Part shown: positions 52,611-64,000 of the stretch, piece after piece | How positions within the stretch are numbered: the first letter of the stretch is position 1 | How the letters are laid out: every line of letters begins with the position of its first letter | Assembly: GCF_032854445.1 (NCBI RefSeq) | Contig: NC_088300.1 | Span: 20,503,608 to 20,567,607 of the forward strand | Direction: 5' to 3' | DNA from: Liolophura sinensis | Taxonomy: Eukaryota; Mollusca; Polyplacophora; Chitonida; Chitonidae | Length of the DNA stretch: 64,000 bases | Made by a program: the position numbers and the translations under genes | Notes under the pieces: model-generated | Seen by the model: only the letters and a program-made list of their open reading frames with translations | What the model was told of the DNA's origin: nothing | Databases searched by the model: none

Positions 52611-55600
52611 CAGCCAAATACCTGTCATGTTTTTACAGTCTCAAAGAGTCCAAAGGTGCCTGAGTCACAACCAAATGTCCAGAATTGGAAAAGTCGCGGA
52701 CAAGTTTTGAACGTTTACAAAGTTGTCTTTTTGGCGTCTCATAAGCTCATGGTTTACAACAATCCGGAAACTGGCTATAGCTTCTTTATACCTAAATCCG
52801 CTCACTACAACCTGATGGTTGGTTCCCAGAAACTTTACAGCATCAGCAGTCTTTACTTTGAGCCGTTTATCAACATCAACACTGTTTCCAGTGAGATGAC
52901 AATGTATATACAGAGTGGAGGCGGAACCTGCATCATGGCTTTGATACTGCACTGATCCAAAGATCCAAGTCACTTGTACATTCACATATATGAAGAGCAA
53001 CCACCCGCTTCCAGCCTTGCAAAAGAACAGGTTTTGTTTTCTGGAGAGAATCTCGGTCTGATATTACGGTGTGTGAATGTACACAAACGTGTGCAAAAAA
53101 ATAGTTAGAATTATGAAAAATATTGGAATGCACATTCTTACCTACATGTATATGCTGCGTTAATATTATGTAATTGGCGCAAATTCAAAGCTATGTATTC
53201 ATTACAGAATTTCTTATGTGCAAATTATTGCACATTTGTGTGTATTTCTGAATAATCCTCATATATATACATGACTTCTCTGTCCTAAAGATCAAACTTT
53301 ATTCAACCATTGTCACCAGCATCTGGATCTAGGCCTACACTTCAAAGTCAGCTATCATTAAGATAATATGATTTAACAGATGAAAATACAAAAATATATA
53401 GCCTTATATATAAAGCATGATTTCAGTGGATTTTGGAGTTGTGTTTTATGCTATATGTACACGGTGCATGTGTTCTGTCCTTTGTACGCTGTGAGTAACA
53501 GGCTATAGGCCTACTTGTGTATCAGACAGTGGCATTTGCGTAACCTACATATCTGTAGTAGGCCTACTCTCGAACCAGAGCTGTCAGCAAAGCTAAGCCT
53601 GTTGTAACATGTCTGTGCTTTGGGCTATTTTTAAAACTGTGTCATGTAGCTCATACGTGTGCCACGGTGTGTACACTGATAGTGGACTGCCTGAATGTCA
53701 CAACAAAAGCTATGACAGCCTGAGTCTTTCTATGGCTAAATATGTGATCTGAAACTCCCTTAGTTCTATATTCGAGGTAAATATAGCGTATACAGGCCCG
53801 GAAACCACACTGAGAGAGGCATCTGCATGTGATATTCTTGTAAACCGCGAGCAAACACCACAATTGTCTTCCTTGACAATATTTACGTTGTTCAAACCAA
53901 AATGTGCATATGTAACCTACAGAAACGGCAATATCTAATAACTGTAGTAATGTTCACAGCATCTTTAAACACACTAAAGTGACAGGAAATACAAACCGCG
54001 ATAGGAAAGGCGTGACGAACTAAGCCAAATGTAGTATGATGACTGATATATTTGTCCCCGGTCGATCAGTCCACCAGGTAAACATGATAATTATGATCCA
54101 TGTTAAATTTCTTGGCAACTCGGACAATGAGTATGTCCATGCATGCTGACGTACATTTCCACTGTCTTGACATGGGTACTGCACAAGTGTGAAAGTGACT
54201 ACAGTCGAAATTACAAAGAAGATTTTAAACTGTAAGAAAAAAGAAACTTAAATTAGATCATTTCACTGCTAACATGAACAATAGTGTGCGTAAATATGAG
54301 TAAACTATAAATATATAAATATTCAAAATTCATTATTATGAGACACTGACCGGATACACAAAACCGCAACAAAAAAAATTTCAGGTTTCTGCTTTCATGC
54401 AGCTGTTTTTGTGTACTATTTATAAGTGATCTGAGCACACACATACTCGGAAAAAAATATTCTGTTAAATTTAACAGAAAGTCTGAGTGATGCTAGAATG
54501 CATTCTGTTATCTTAGAAGACTGTTTTATCCCTTTTACAGAAGGATATTTTGATTATACAGTGTCAATCAGCTTTAGGATTTTGGTAATGAAAAGCCTAA
54601 TGAATTCTACCACTTCCTTGGCACCCGTTACAACAGAATGTCAAAAGCCAGCCAGCATGAGCAAGATTTGACCATTTTACCTGTAGCCTACATGGTATAT
54701 GTATGCAAGTGAATTTGGCGATGTGAGGAACACCTCGACTCGTGTGAATTTGGCCAAAACAGGATTCCAGTTGACCATATATGGCTGACTGACAGATTTA
54801 ATGCTGGCTCTTCAAACTTCGCCAAAAATCGCATTTTTTAGGCTCAATGGCGTTTTAAATCATGTTCAAGAATATTTAATATGTTTTAAAAAATAAATGG
54901 ACCGAGGCTAACTGCATGGAAAACCCCGGAAGAATTCATGCACCGAAATCTTTCGGTGTTGTGCCCTTGTGCTCACTGGATGTGGTTTCGAGCCTTGCGG
55001 AGTTCTGTATATGATATAAATCCTATGATCAAATCGTCGTACGTGTAGGCCTACTTGAATTAAAATTCAGCCAAAACTGTGAAGGAGGGCAAAAGGAATA
55101 TAAGTAGCAATTCAGATATTTTTGTGGGTTACATTTGAAGGCAGTTTATAACTTGGTTTTCTCAGTTGCTTCCGCTACCGTATGACCAACATAAATTGTG
55201 TACAGGGGCATTTATATATAACACTGTTGGCCTCCTGCAGAGGAAAACATGCTGATTTTTTGACATGGCGTCATCGATGAACCCACTGAGATCTATAGAC
55301 CAACTTAGTGTTGCATTTTATTTTTATTGTTTTTGTCTCCATGTATATAGGTCGATATCCGGGAAAATGGTTGTTAAATGCTGGTGCTGGAACTAACACA
55401 TATTCATCACTCCGTTGTTGGCAAGTCTTTCAGCGCAGCGTTAATATACCACATCTCTAATTAACTGGTAGAAATTTTGAGGATCTGATGAAATGAACTG
55501 GGAAAGATGCCACCATAATCAGTGATGAAAACAAATCGTTGCTAAGAACGAGCATACATTTATATGGCTAAATGATATATAAAAGGAGCTCTTAACAAAA

Positions 55601-55835
55601 GATTATGGTTTTAAGGAATGAAGAAACTTATGCCTCCAAAAATGTTTTTAAAAATCGCTTTTTAGGCGTATTTTATTAACCCCACATTCTATGCATATTT
55701 TCCGTCAATGGTCAGAAATTTTCCGAAATGATGTCATCCACGAACTCGCCGAGAGCTCTAGACCAGCTTAGCGTTGCTGCGTTGCCGTATAATTCGAGAA
55801 CGCAATGTTCACGATATAGTCTTCCCTACTCTGTA
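52611..55835. other. bZIP 3' flank and intergenic DNA
   Basis: An open stretch of about 100 codons at 52656-52955 follows the bZIP stop codon in another frame. It shows no known domain, and I take it as 3' untranslated sequence. A half-copy of the palindromic MITE is at 54461-54520. Otherwise it is AT-rich and without recognisable genes. Confidence 0.5.
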
Positions 55836-56036
55836 CGGTCGCTGTGAGTTCAAGCCCAGCCCGTGCTGGCTTCCTCTCCGGCCGTACGTGGGAAGGTCTG
55901 TCAGCAACCTGCGGATGGTCGTGGGTTTCTCCCGGGCTCTGCCCGGTTTCCACTCACCATAATGCTGACCGCCGTCGTATAAGTGAAATATTCTTGAGTA
56001 CGGCGTAAAACACCAATCAAATCAAAATCAAATCAA
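55836..56036 (+). mobile_element. SINE lacking the extreme 5' head
   Basis: CGGTCGCTGTGAGTTCAAGC (box B), GCTGGCTTCCTCTCCGGCCG, CTGCGGATGGTCGTGGG, GGCGTAAAACACCAATCAAA; the tail is (ATCAA)n instead of (AAAT)n. Confidence 0.9.
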
Positions 56037-59000
56037 ACCCTACTCTATCGATAATTTTCACGATAGTCTGAGGGAACCCCGGGAATAACATAGGCATCTA
56101 TATCATGCCTATACCGTCCACATAACATATATATCCATCTGGCGCCAAGGAACAACAGATGGCAGATTTTAAAGAGAGATGAACGGCAGTTAAACATTTA
56201 TGGTTTGCAAAATATTACTCTTTTGTGCGCGAGAAAAAATATTATGTTCAAAACGGTGCCCAGAAAGGAAAGTATGCAGGCATATATAGATACTTTGGGT
56301 GGGCGATATTGCAGCAAGGCGAAATGCTAGTCACAGCTACATGTATTATAGTCCATTGCCCAGACCAGATATTGGTACCACTTGAGGTGGCCAAACCTAA
56401 TTGGTACTAACATGTTTATAGGGTCAGTAGAATGAATGAATGAATGATTATGGTTTAACGCCACATCGGCAATAGTTCAGCCATATAGTGGCGAAAACAA
56501 GGTGAAAACACGAGGCGAGGGTCAGAAGAAGTAAATCAAGACATGATAGTCTTTCTTAAATGGTAGCTTTATCCCGCAATTTGATAAAATGGAAAATCGC
56601 CTTATAAAGCGTTGCGTAAATTACAAAAAGCAAGAGAACATCAATATATCATGGACTATCAGTATATACCATAATAAGACCAATTTAAAAGGGTGGTTTG
56701 TATTATTTATGAAAGTCAGACATTTAGCAGTCCGCATTCTGTGTGTATTACATGCACGCTATTAGATGAATATTCAGTTGAGCTGTTCATTTACATGTAG
56801 GTTTTCACCTGGGTTGATTACAGTTTATCAACAGCTTGTATGCGCAGCTGTGTACTTGTTTTATCTACGCCTATTATTACGGTGAGTCAAGGTAGATTTG
56901 CTAAGGTGAGTAAGCGTTCATATCACTTCCTTCACCTGTGATCTACATATCTGAAAACTACAATGTCAGAGCAAACCTTTGATCAGATTGTTTGACTTTC
57001 TATCAAGAATACTGGTAATTGAAATTCTTTGCACAGCTTAAATGTCTACTATGAAGTTAAGGACAAAAAACACTATTGTGAAGTGTATTTCAGATAAAAT
57101 ACTTCTTTTTCTTTCAAATTTTTACAACTTAGTAAATTGTCTTTAAAACATTGGATTCTTGAGTAGCCTTTTCTGACCATACTGTGTACTGTGACGTCAC
57201 ATAACGCTTTGCCTTAAAATTAGGCTCGTGGAACACTTTACGACGAGCGGTGGACATCAGGCCACAGGACTTGAGCATGTACAAATTTCAAAAATGTAAC
57301 ATGGCTGCTAAATAGTTCAGTAGCACTTTCACCATGACAAAAACTTGAGTGTACTGTCCAAATTTACTTGTGATTAACTTATAATTATCATTTGCAAAAG
57401 ATGTTCTAGGTATACACCAATTACTTCCAGAGCGTTCAACCCAAAAATTTGCTTTATACACATTCGCTCTTTATAGATGAGATTGTGGGCGCACACTACC
57501 CCAGCAATAGGCAGACAAGATGTCTCAAGGATTATCATGCAGGTGCAGTTGTTCTCTCATGGACGAAAACAAACAAGCCTCCCATCGAGTTTGCTTAGCT
57601 TGTCGCTGATGGCAGCATACTAAGAACAGCTATCCAAAAACTCGACGAAAGAATCTTTGCGCTACACAAGACGGACCTGCAGTCATATGCTGCAGTCATA
57701 TATTTGAAGCCGTATATTGTACACAAAAAGGAGTCTTCCTCCAGAAATAGCGGCGTTAATCCATAAGCATTCATTCATTTCTCCAGCAGTAGTGCAGGGC
57801 AGGAACAGAAACAAACCGTAGGAGGTCATGAAAAGGTACAATGAAAAACCCTGGAAAACATTTCTTATCAACAATGTTTTCCTTCTAAATCAAAAAGTGA
57901 GATATAAGATCAAGGTTAAAATGTCTGCAAACAATCATGTTTCAGAATGAGTTCGATTAATCACTTCTCTTCTGCTCTATCCAGTTGGTTGCGGTTACAA
58001 CGAACCAATGACTGTCAACACCGTAATTAAAGCAACCATGCAAGTAAGACATCAAATTAAAGGAACAAGATGTTAGTGAAGCATCAATGGCCCCCACTGG
58101 TGTTTGATGTCACAGAAACACCACTACGGTGTGCCATTTGGAATTTACTAGTGATCTTTAAACTTGAAGTCAACAGTTTATTCTTAACACAACCAGAATA
58201 GAATGCCCTAAATTATTACAAAACGTAAGCTTTATGCCTTCTGTCGTTTTCTGTCTGCAAAGAAAATTGCTGGTGCAGTCCTTTTCGCCCCTGTAGCTCT
58301 CCAAACCCAGAGAGGGCCAAAATTTCATCTTTCATTAACAAATCTGCCATTATGTTTGAGAAAAATAGCTTGAATTAGTTAAGCAAGTATTCTTAAAGGT
58401 ACACACTCTGTTCCTGAGTTGATTGGGGTTTCAAATAGCGCTGTTATTGTAAGACTGTTGGCAGTTTATGAGTTAGCACACTGAACTCTATCCACGTGTA
58501 GTACGAAAGTACAGTTTGAAGTTTGTTCGTGCAAGTGAAGGTAATGCGTGTTAAAGTACATACCTTTGAGTTCGAATCATTTTTTATGAGTTTTTTATGC
58601 ACAACAGTTAGTGGGAACGATGACTTCAAATGTTACATATTAAAGGAATAACCTCGCGTTGAACTTTATTGATAGCATTGTGTAAGTTTTCGTGGTTAAT
58701 CTCACACAGGACACACCCAATCAGTTGAACAGAAAATGTAGAGCAAATCCTGTAGCAACTTACACTGGCCCATATAAGCAAGCTTAGGTCACAAAGTATC
58801 TGGTTCTTTCAACTTATATAATAACGAATCAGTCTTTAATGACATATTTGCTCCTAGCTACGCAATGTGCTTTCACTGCGTGTAATCCGGTCCCAGGACT
58901 CGACGAAGTAGCGTTAACACAGATACAGGTACCAAGGGTAAAAGCAACAGGGACACAACCTATGTATTATTAAATACGCCAACATCCCTTCTGACAACAC

Positions 59001-60760
59001 TAATTTAAGCTTTCAAAGACTATATTTGAAGAGATATACCACGTCAGGCCAAAGGGTCATGAAGCGGTCTTATACTTAAGTCAGGGCTAGTTCTACTTTC
59101 AGAACAGTTTATTGCATTTAAATTGTGACTTTCCTCAGAAGTTTTCGTGTTAATACTAGGCCTATGTGTTAATTGTTTTAGATTTCAGTGACATCAAAAT
59201 TAGCGTGTATTAGTACAAACTTTAGTCAAAAAATAATACCACAAGCTAAAACTAAATCTGACTTAACTCTAACTTAACTTCTTGATCATGTTGTCTAATA
59301 TATATATAAATATATATGTATAAATTTTCCATCTTTGTCTTCGCATTCTATTATAACCGAAAAACACTTAAAATCTTAATACACGTACGTCATGCTAGAA
59401 TATAAATGCATAAAAGGGTTCACAGTGCGCAAATCAAAATCAGTCATGCTGCTATTGATCTTTCCCACTTTTGACGTTCAAATACGCACATCATTTATAG
59501 AAGATAAGTGACCTTTTCGTAACAGACTTCACAAACGACCTGTGAAAAGAGACTCGCCAAACGTTCATTGTCACCAAGTTCTAATGAAATTTACAAATTT
59601 ACAATATCGGGATTGATACAGAAGCATCTTAGTCAATCTGGACTTCCTTCGTCTTTTAAAAAAGGAACATAAAACCATGAAAGTGAATTAACTGATATAT
59701 TTTTCAAAATACATTTTGTTCCTTAGGCTAATTGATTGAAAGAATTGTTATCAGGAACAGATTAATCTGTTAGGTCGACGAAATGCAATCCATCATCAGT
59801 CAGAAAACAAATTTGTCGAAGATCTTTTATGTGTGGAATATAAATGGACGTAGATCTGAAGATTTACTACAGGGACACATATCTGCAATATTAAATCTTC
59901 CCTTCCACACACACTTCATATTTTAACCATAGCTATATAGTCCCTTCCAGGGAACTTTACCGAGTTGACTTGAAGGTCACGGAAATTCTTTGATTCCTTT
60001 CGGGTTCATTCTTTTCTTGACCCCCAAGAGTTTCCAGCTAAACCCACGTTGCACAGTGCACGTAAATGACACCCACAGCAAGCTATTATTATACATCTAT
60101 ACACAGCAACGTAACTTTACCGAAATCTGCTGAATGGAGATTAACATGATACAAGCTTAATAATTGTCGACAGGTCGGTCGCAGGTTTATGTAGGAATAG
60201 GCCTATTTAAGTATATACACACAGAAGTACCGTATATATAAAAGTGTGTTATGTGAAAACACTACGCAGAAGTAGTATCTAATGATTGTGGACGTGAGTA
60301 AAGATAATATAACATAAATGGCATTGTGTTATTCAAATGCTAAACACGCCGTAGTATATGTTACAACATGCAATCCGTCCATGGGGTAGGAATCCATATG
60401 CTTATTTCAGGGTTACCGTCAATATGTCCAAGTCGGTATTCAACATACATTCAGCCAAAAAATGGAGAGAAAAACTTAGCCCTGAGTAAAGTGCTATTCA
60501 ACTGCTAGGACACACCTTGGAGGTCAGAGTTCAAACCCGGCCTTGGAATTTGTGGTTTCGCTCGCTCTCAGTTGTTGCTGGGCCTTGGTGACAATTTTCA
60601 GCAATCGATGACACTCATGTTGCCGTTTTGCAGTGCAACGTTCGTTGACGATTACCTGTCTTCCACCAATATGTATAGACTGCATATCTGTACGCTGAAA
60701 GTTGCAAAGTTCGTTATTACCATGCCAACGGTCTGCGGTTTATCCCACCTGTAAAAAAGA
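56037..60760. other. Intergenic, no gene recognised
   Basis: Only short frames. At 56433-56540 a GAATGAATGAATGATTATGG / TTTAACGCCACATCGGCAAT stretch resembles another molluscan interspersed repeat type. A full CRE palindrome TGACGTCA occurs near 57192. Confidence 0.5.
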
Positions 60761-60990
60761 TTTTTTTTTTTTTTTTTTTTTTTTTGATTGGTGTTTTACG
60801 CCGTACTCAACAATAATTCACTTATACGACGGCGACCAGCATTATGGTGGGTGGAAACCAGGCAGAGCCCGGGGGAAACCCACGACCATCCGCAGGTTGC
60901 TGAAAGACCTTCCCACGTACGGCCGGAGAGGAAGGCAGCATGAGCTGGTCTTGAACTCACAGCGACCGCATTGGTGAGATGTAAAAAAGA
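60750..60990 (-). mobile_element. 5'-truncated SINE with 11-bp target duplication
   Basis: SINE 60761-60979 with a poly(T) of about 24 (reverse A tail) at left, the family centre, and truncation in the head at CATTGGTGAGA. TGTAAAAAAGA flanks it at 60750-60760 and 60980-60990. Confidence 0.92.
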
Positions 60991-60997
60991 CCATCAT

Positions 60998-61262
60998 CGT
61001 ATATTTATTTCATTAGTGTTTTACGCTGGTCGTACTTTTACGACGGTGGCCAGCAAATAGGGTTGGGAGAAATCGGGCAAAGATTGTAGAAATTCAGGAC
61101 AACGCCATCGAATGGGTGAAAAGACCTTGAGTTTTGCGTTAAACAACCTATCAATACATATCTATTTATTTATCATTTGATTGGTGTTTCACTCAAGAAT
61201 ATTTCATTTACACGACGGCGGCCAGCATTATGGTGAGAGGAAATGGGGTAGAGCAATTAAAT
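60998..61262 (-). mobile_element. Two degenerate SINE fragments
   Basis: TATATTTATTTCATTAGTGT...CGGTGGCCAGCAAATAGG (60998-61150) and TTTATCATTTGATTGGTGTT...GGCGGCCAGCATTATGGTGA (61160-61262), both in reverse. Confidence 0.72.
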
Positions 61263-64000
61263 AAATGCATGTACATATATAAATAAATGAACTAGGCACC
61301 GCTGATTCACGCTGCCTGATCAAACTGAGAGCTTTAGGTATACATTAATACCTTGCATCAACAGATAATCCTTTCCTATGTTATATGCATCCATCTATTT
61401 CTTTACAAAATGAAACTTTGTTAATTTAAAAATGAAAAATGTTCACCCTGTTAAATCATCGGCTACATGATAGCATACCTTCCAGTATTGGCCAATCTGT
61501 ACCTGGTCGTTTCTCTCAGGATTATTGCTCCCTCCAACCCTACCTCACCCCCACCCCCACCCCCACTCCCACTCAAAGAGATTTCTCTGATAACCACCTT
61601 CAGAAGAGAGATTTCAAGCTGTTAGTTCATACACCATTTGCATTACTAGTAGGAGCAAATTCATTTATTCCCAGTTTACACACATGCAGAAAATGGTACG
61701 CGAAAAAGCACAGCCAGAGAAACCACGAAGTTTAGGGACTTACACTTAATTTACTTAGAAATTACTTATATCTTGGACAGCGTGCTGTTAAATTAAATTA
61801 GCAATAATCCGATTTGAAATACATTTACCGTAGTTTTTCTAGTTTTTGGGACACCTGGTCTGCTCTTTTTAGCCAGTACACATGTAATTGTAGCGAGAAT
61901 ATTTTTTTCTCACATGGTGAGACAATCTAATGAACAACGTACTTATATCTTACTTTCTGGAAAAGCTTAGAAAGATGAAAGTAAAGGCATTTCCTTCATA
62001 CACTATTGTTTCTACTGCTACATCAATATCTCAGCGACGTGAGTGCCGAGAAACAAACTAGTATTTAAACTTAAAAATGAAGAAGTGGAGGCATCACCAC
62101 GTAAATGTAAAAGGTTTAACAAGCCTGTGAAAACTTTAACACTTACGTGGTGTCGGTGGTGATGCCATGCTTCATTATCAACGAATCCACGTACGCCCAA
62201 GACGATAAAGTGGTATATAAAGTAGACTTGCATGCTGTTTTCCTTTGTTTTGTCACTGTGTACATGGTTTAATAATGCTTGCGAAGGACTCCATGGTATG
62301 TTGATTATTTTATTTATTTAATGGTATTTATCGCCACACCAAAGTGTTTTTGCACACATAACCTGTATAACTCGCTACATACCCAAATTCCTCAACCGTC
62401 TCAACAACCAATGCGAACAATATTTTGAAACAGTCAGAGAGTTTTATGAAGCCGACATCTTTTCTTGACACGAACAAAACATTTTTGGGGTCTTTGTCAT
62501 AATTTTTGTATGCATAAATTCTACTGAAAAAATACTTCAGGTTCAGGTAGAAAAAGTTGAAGATTTACAGTTGATTACGAGTGTACTGTCTCAGAGTGCG
62601 GCCAATCAAGGGCTGGATTTGAACATGTCACCTCATTGTGAACCTGATTCAAAGACATTAATCCGTATGGTCACGCATTACAATATTCACAAAACATAAT
62701 CCAGTGTCAAAGAGTGTGCATTAATTTATATCATGTATACGTAAGAAAACAAGGTCATTAATTCAAACTGGCCATACCAGATATATTTTTATTACACATA
62801 ATTTTGTACTATTTAAAAATTGGGGGAAAACACCAAAAAAAAAAACACCAACAATGCATCACTGTATTCACCACATTTGTAAGTTGGTTCTTGTGGAGGC
62901 AGTGTTACCTATCTCTGAGACATTATGCTACTGTACACTCAGCATCACTTTTCAACGGGCATTCTTACGCACCGTGGTCATACATAAATTAACCACGATG
63001 ATCACCGATAACAAGCATACACTTTAACATTTGACAGCAAAATAAGTAATTCCTTTTCGCATTTATGGTATTATGCGAACCCAAATATTTTGTCAATGAT
63101 AAATTGCTCATTTTGACGGAAAATTGAGAGATTTAGCTCCAAAAGTAATATTTTAGGTTACTTAATTTGGCCCTAATATGGAACTTTTTGGGCGAAATAT
63201 TGGGTCACTTACCATAGTTTTCAGTGGTTCTCCCTATGCATGTTTAGTAAGTTTTAATTTCTTTTTAGCAACAAAAACTCTATTTACGATCCACCAACAT
63301 TTGTACACAGAGTTGTACTTTCTGGGCTAACTCCACTACGACAATTAATTCCATGTGATATACTCACCATAAATCTTATTATACAGTATGCTTGCTAATG
63401 ATTTCTGGGTGTTCCCAGACAAACAGGCTTTGAAAAAGTTCATCCAGGGATCTCAATTGAGTATTTGTATATCTACATATAAATGAAATAATATTCGAAG
63501 CCCTGTACAATAAGCATTAATTGTAAATAGGAATGATGACAAGAATTGTGATAAAGAAAAGTTGGTAATATATACAAATGAGTCATAACCTTTTCTTTTG
63601 ACACAATTTGCTAATTACACATGTACAGCATATCTGCAGGTGATTATGATCCTACAGACTAGCTACTAGGGGGACAACTTCACCAAAATCTTCCCAAAGA
63701 TATTACTGGTGTCAGCTCATAAACCTAGCACAGCAGCCATATCATGTGTAATAAAACCTGGAACATTGTGATCCAAAGAATACATATACATGTGTGTACA
63801 TGCATTACAGACAAAGCTGTACACTTGTACAGTTAGCTATTTCACCAGAAGGATCAAAAAAAACTTCAGGATTTTTTCCTTCTTTTTTTTAAGTTTTGTA
63901 GAACATTTGGCATAAAGGTATCTGTTTTTTTGATAATGCTGTATTCATTGCAAGAAAACTTGCCTATTTACCTTAAACCAAATATGATTGGTTATTTAGA
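61263..64000. other. Intergenic, no gene recognised
   Basis: AT-rich DNA. A C-rich (CCCCCA)n stretch lies at about 61545-61575. No splice-consistent coding exons or known repeats were recognised. Confidence 0.5.

Noticed and set aside
52656..52955. 99-codon open frame after the bZIP stop
   Set aside because: No domain or splice signals, and it lies in the expected 3' untranslated region. It is probably chance.

Overview
The window is nuclear DNA of an animal, most likely a mollusc. The evidence is an eight-kilobase-scale run of introns with GT/AG borders on the minus strand, a 5S rRNA sequence of molluscan type at 110-229, and more than twenty copies or fragments of a tRNA-headed SINE of the kind common in bivalves and gastropods (head with box A and box B, a conserved centre, then a tail reading ...GGCGTAAAACACCAATCAAATAAAT). 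The species cannot be told from the window.  Layout. (1) 1-15290 is a nest of mobile elements. A Tx1-type non-LTR retrotransposon (LINE) lies directly behind a 5S rRNA sequence. A second copy of the family follows in the same direction behind a 28-nt piece of 5S, and the tail of a third lies before the first 5S. The first LINE is split by a Ty3/Gypsy-like LTR retrotransposon on the minus strand (1250-7916). That element has an unbroken 1310-residue pol reading frame in which integrase comes BEFORE reverse transcriptase, the GmrI-type order. The second LINE is itself split by a SINE. (2) 15443-15963 is a hAT-like MITE with a perfect 8-bp target duplication. (3) 16779-17693 holds two SINEs, and 17940-21200 a decayed Ty3/Gypsy element of the ordinary PR-RT-IN order. 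(4) 22108-22713 is a PIF/Harbinger transposase remnant. (5) 23923-47208 (minus strand) is one complete gene that I could thread through 26 coding exons with all splice phases agreeing. It encodes a 1251-residue DUF4062-NACHT-TPR protein (nephrocystin-3-like STAND ATPase). Its introns carry two large minisatellites, MITEs and many SINEs. (6) 51196-52610 (plus strand) is a complete three-exon bZIP transcription factor gene, 171 residues, with an ATF3-like N-terminal motif and zipper but an ATF4-like basic region. (7) 52611-64000 shows no gene I can support, only SINE and MITE remnants.  How the parts relate. There is no operon and no multi-gene defence locus. The two host genes are divergent (start codons about 4 kb apart), separated by repeats. 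The biological interest lies in the 5S-associated LINE array, the integrase-first LTR element with a slippery heptamer at its frame change, and repeat insertions very close to exons of the STAND gene.
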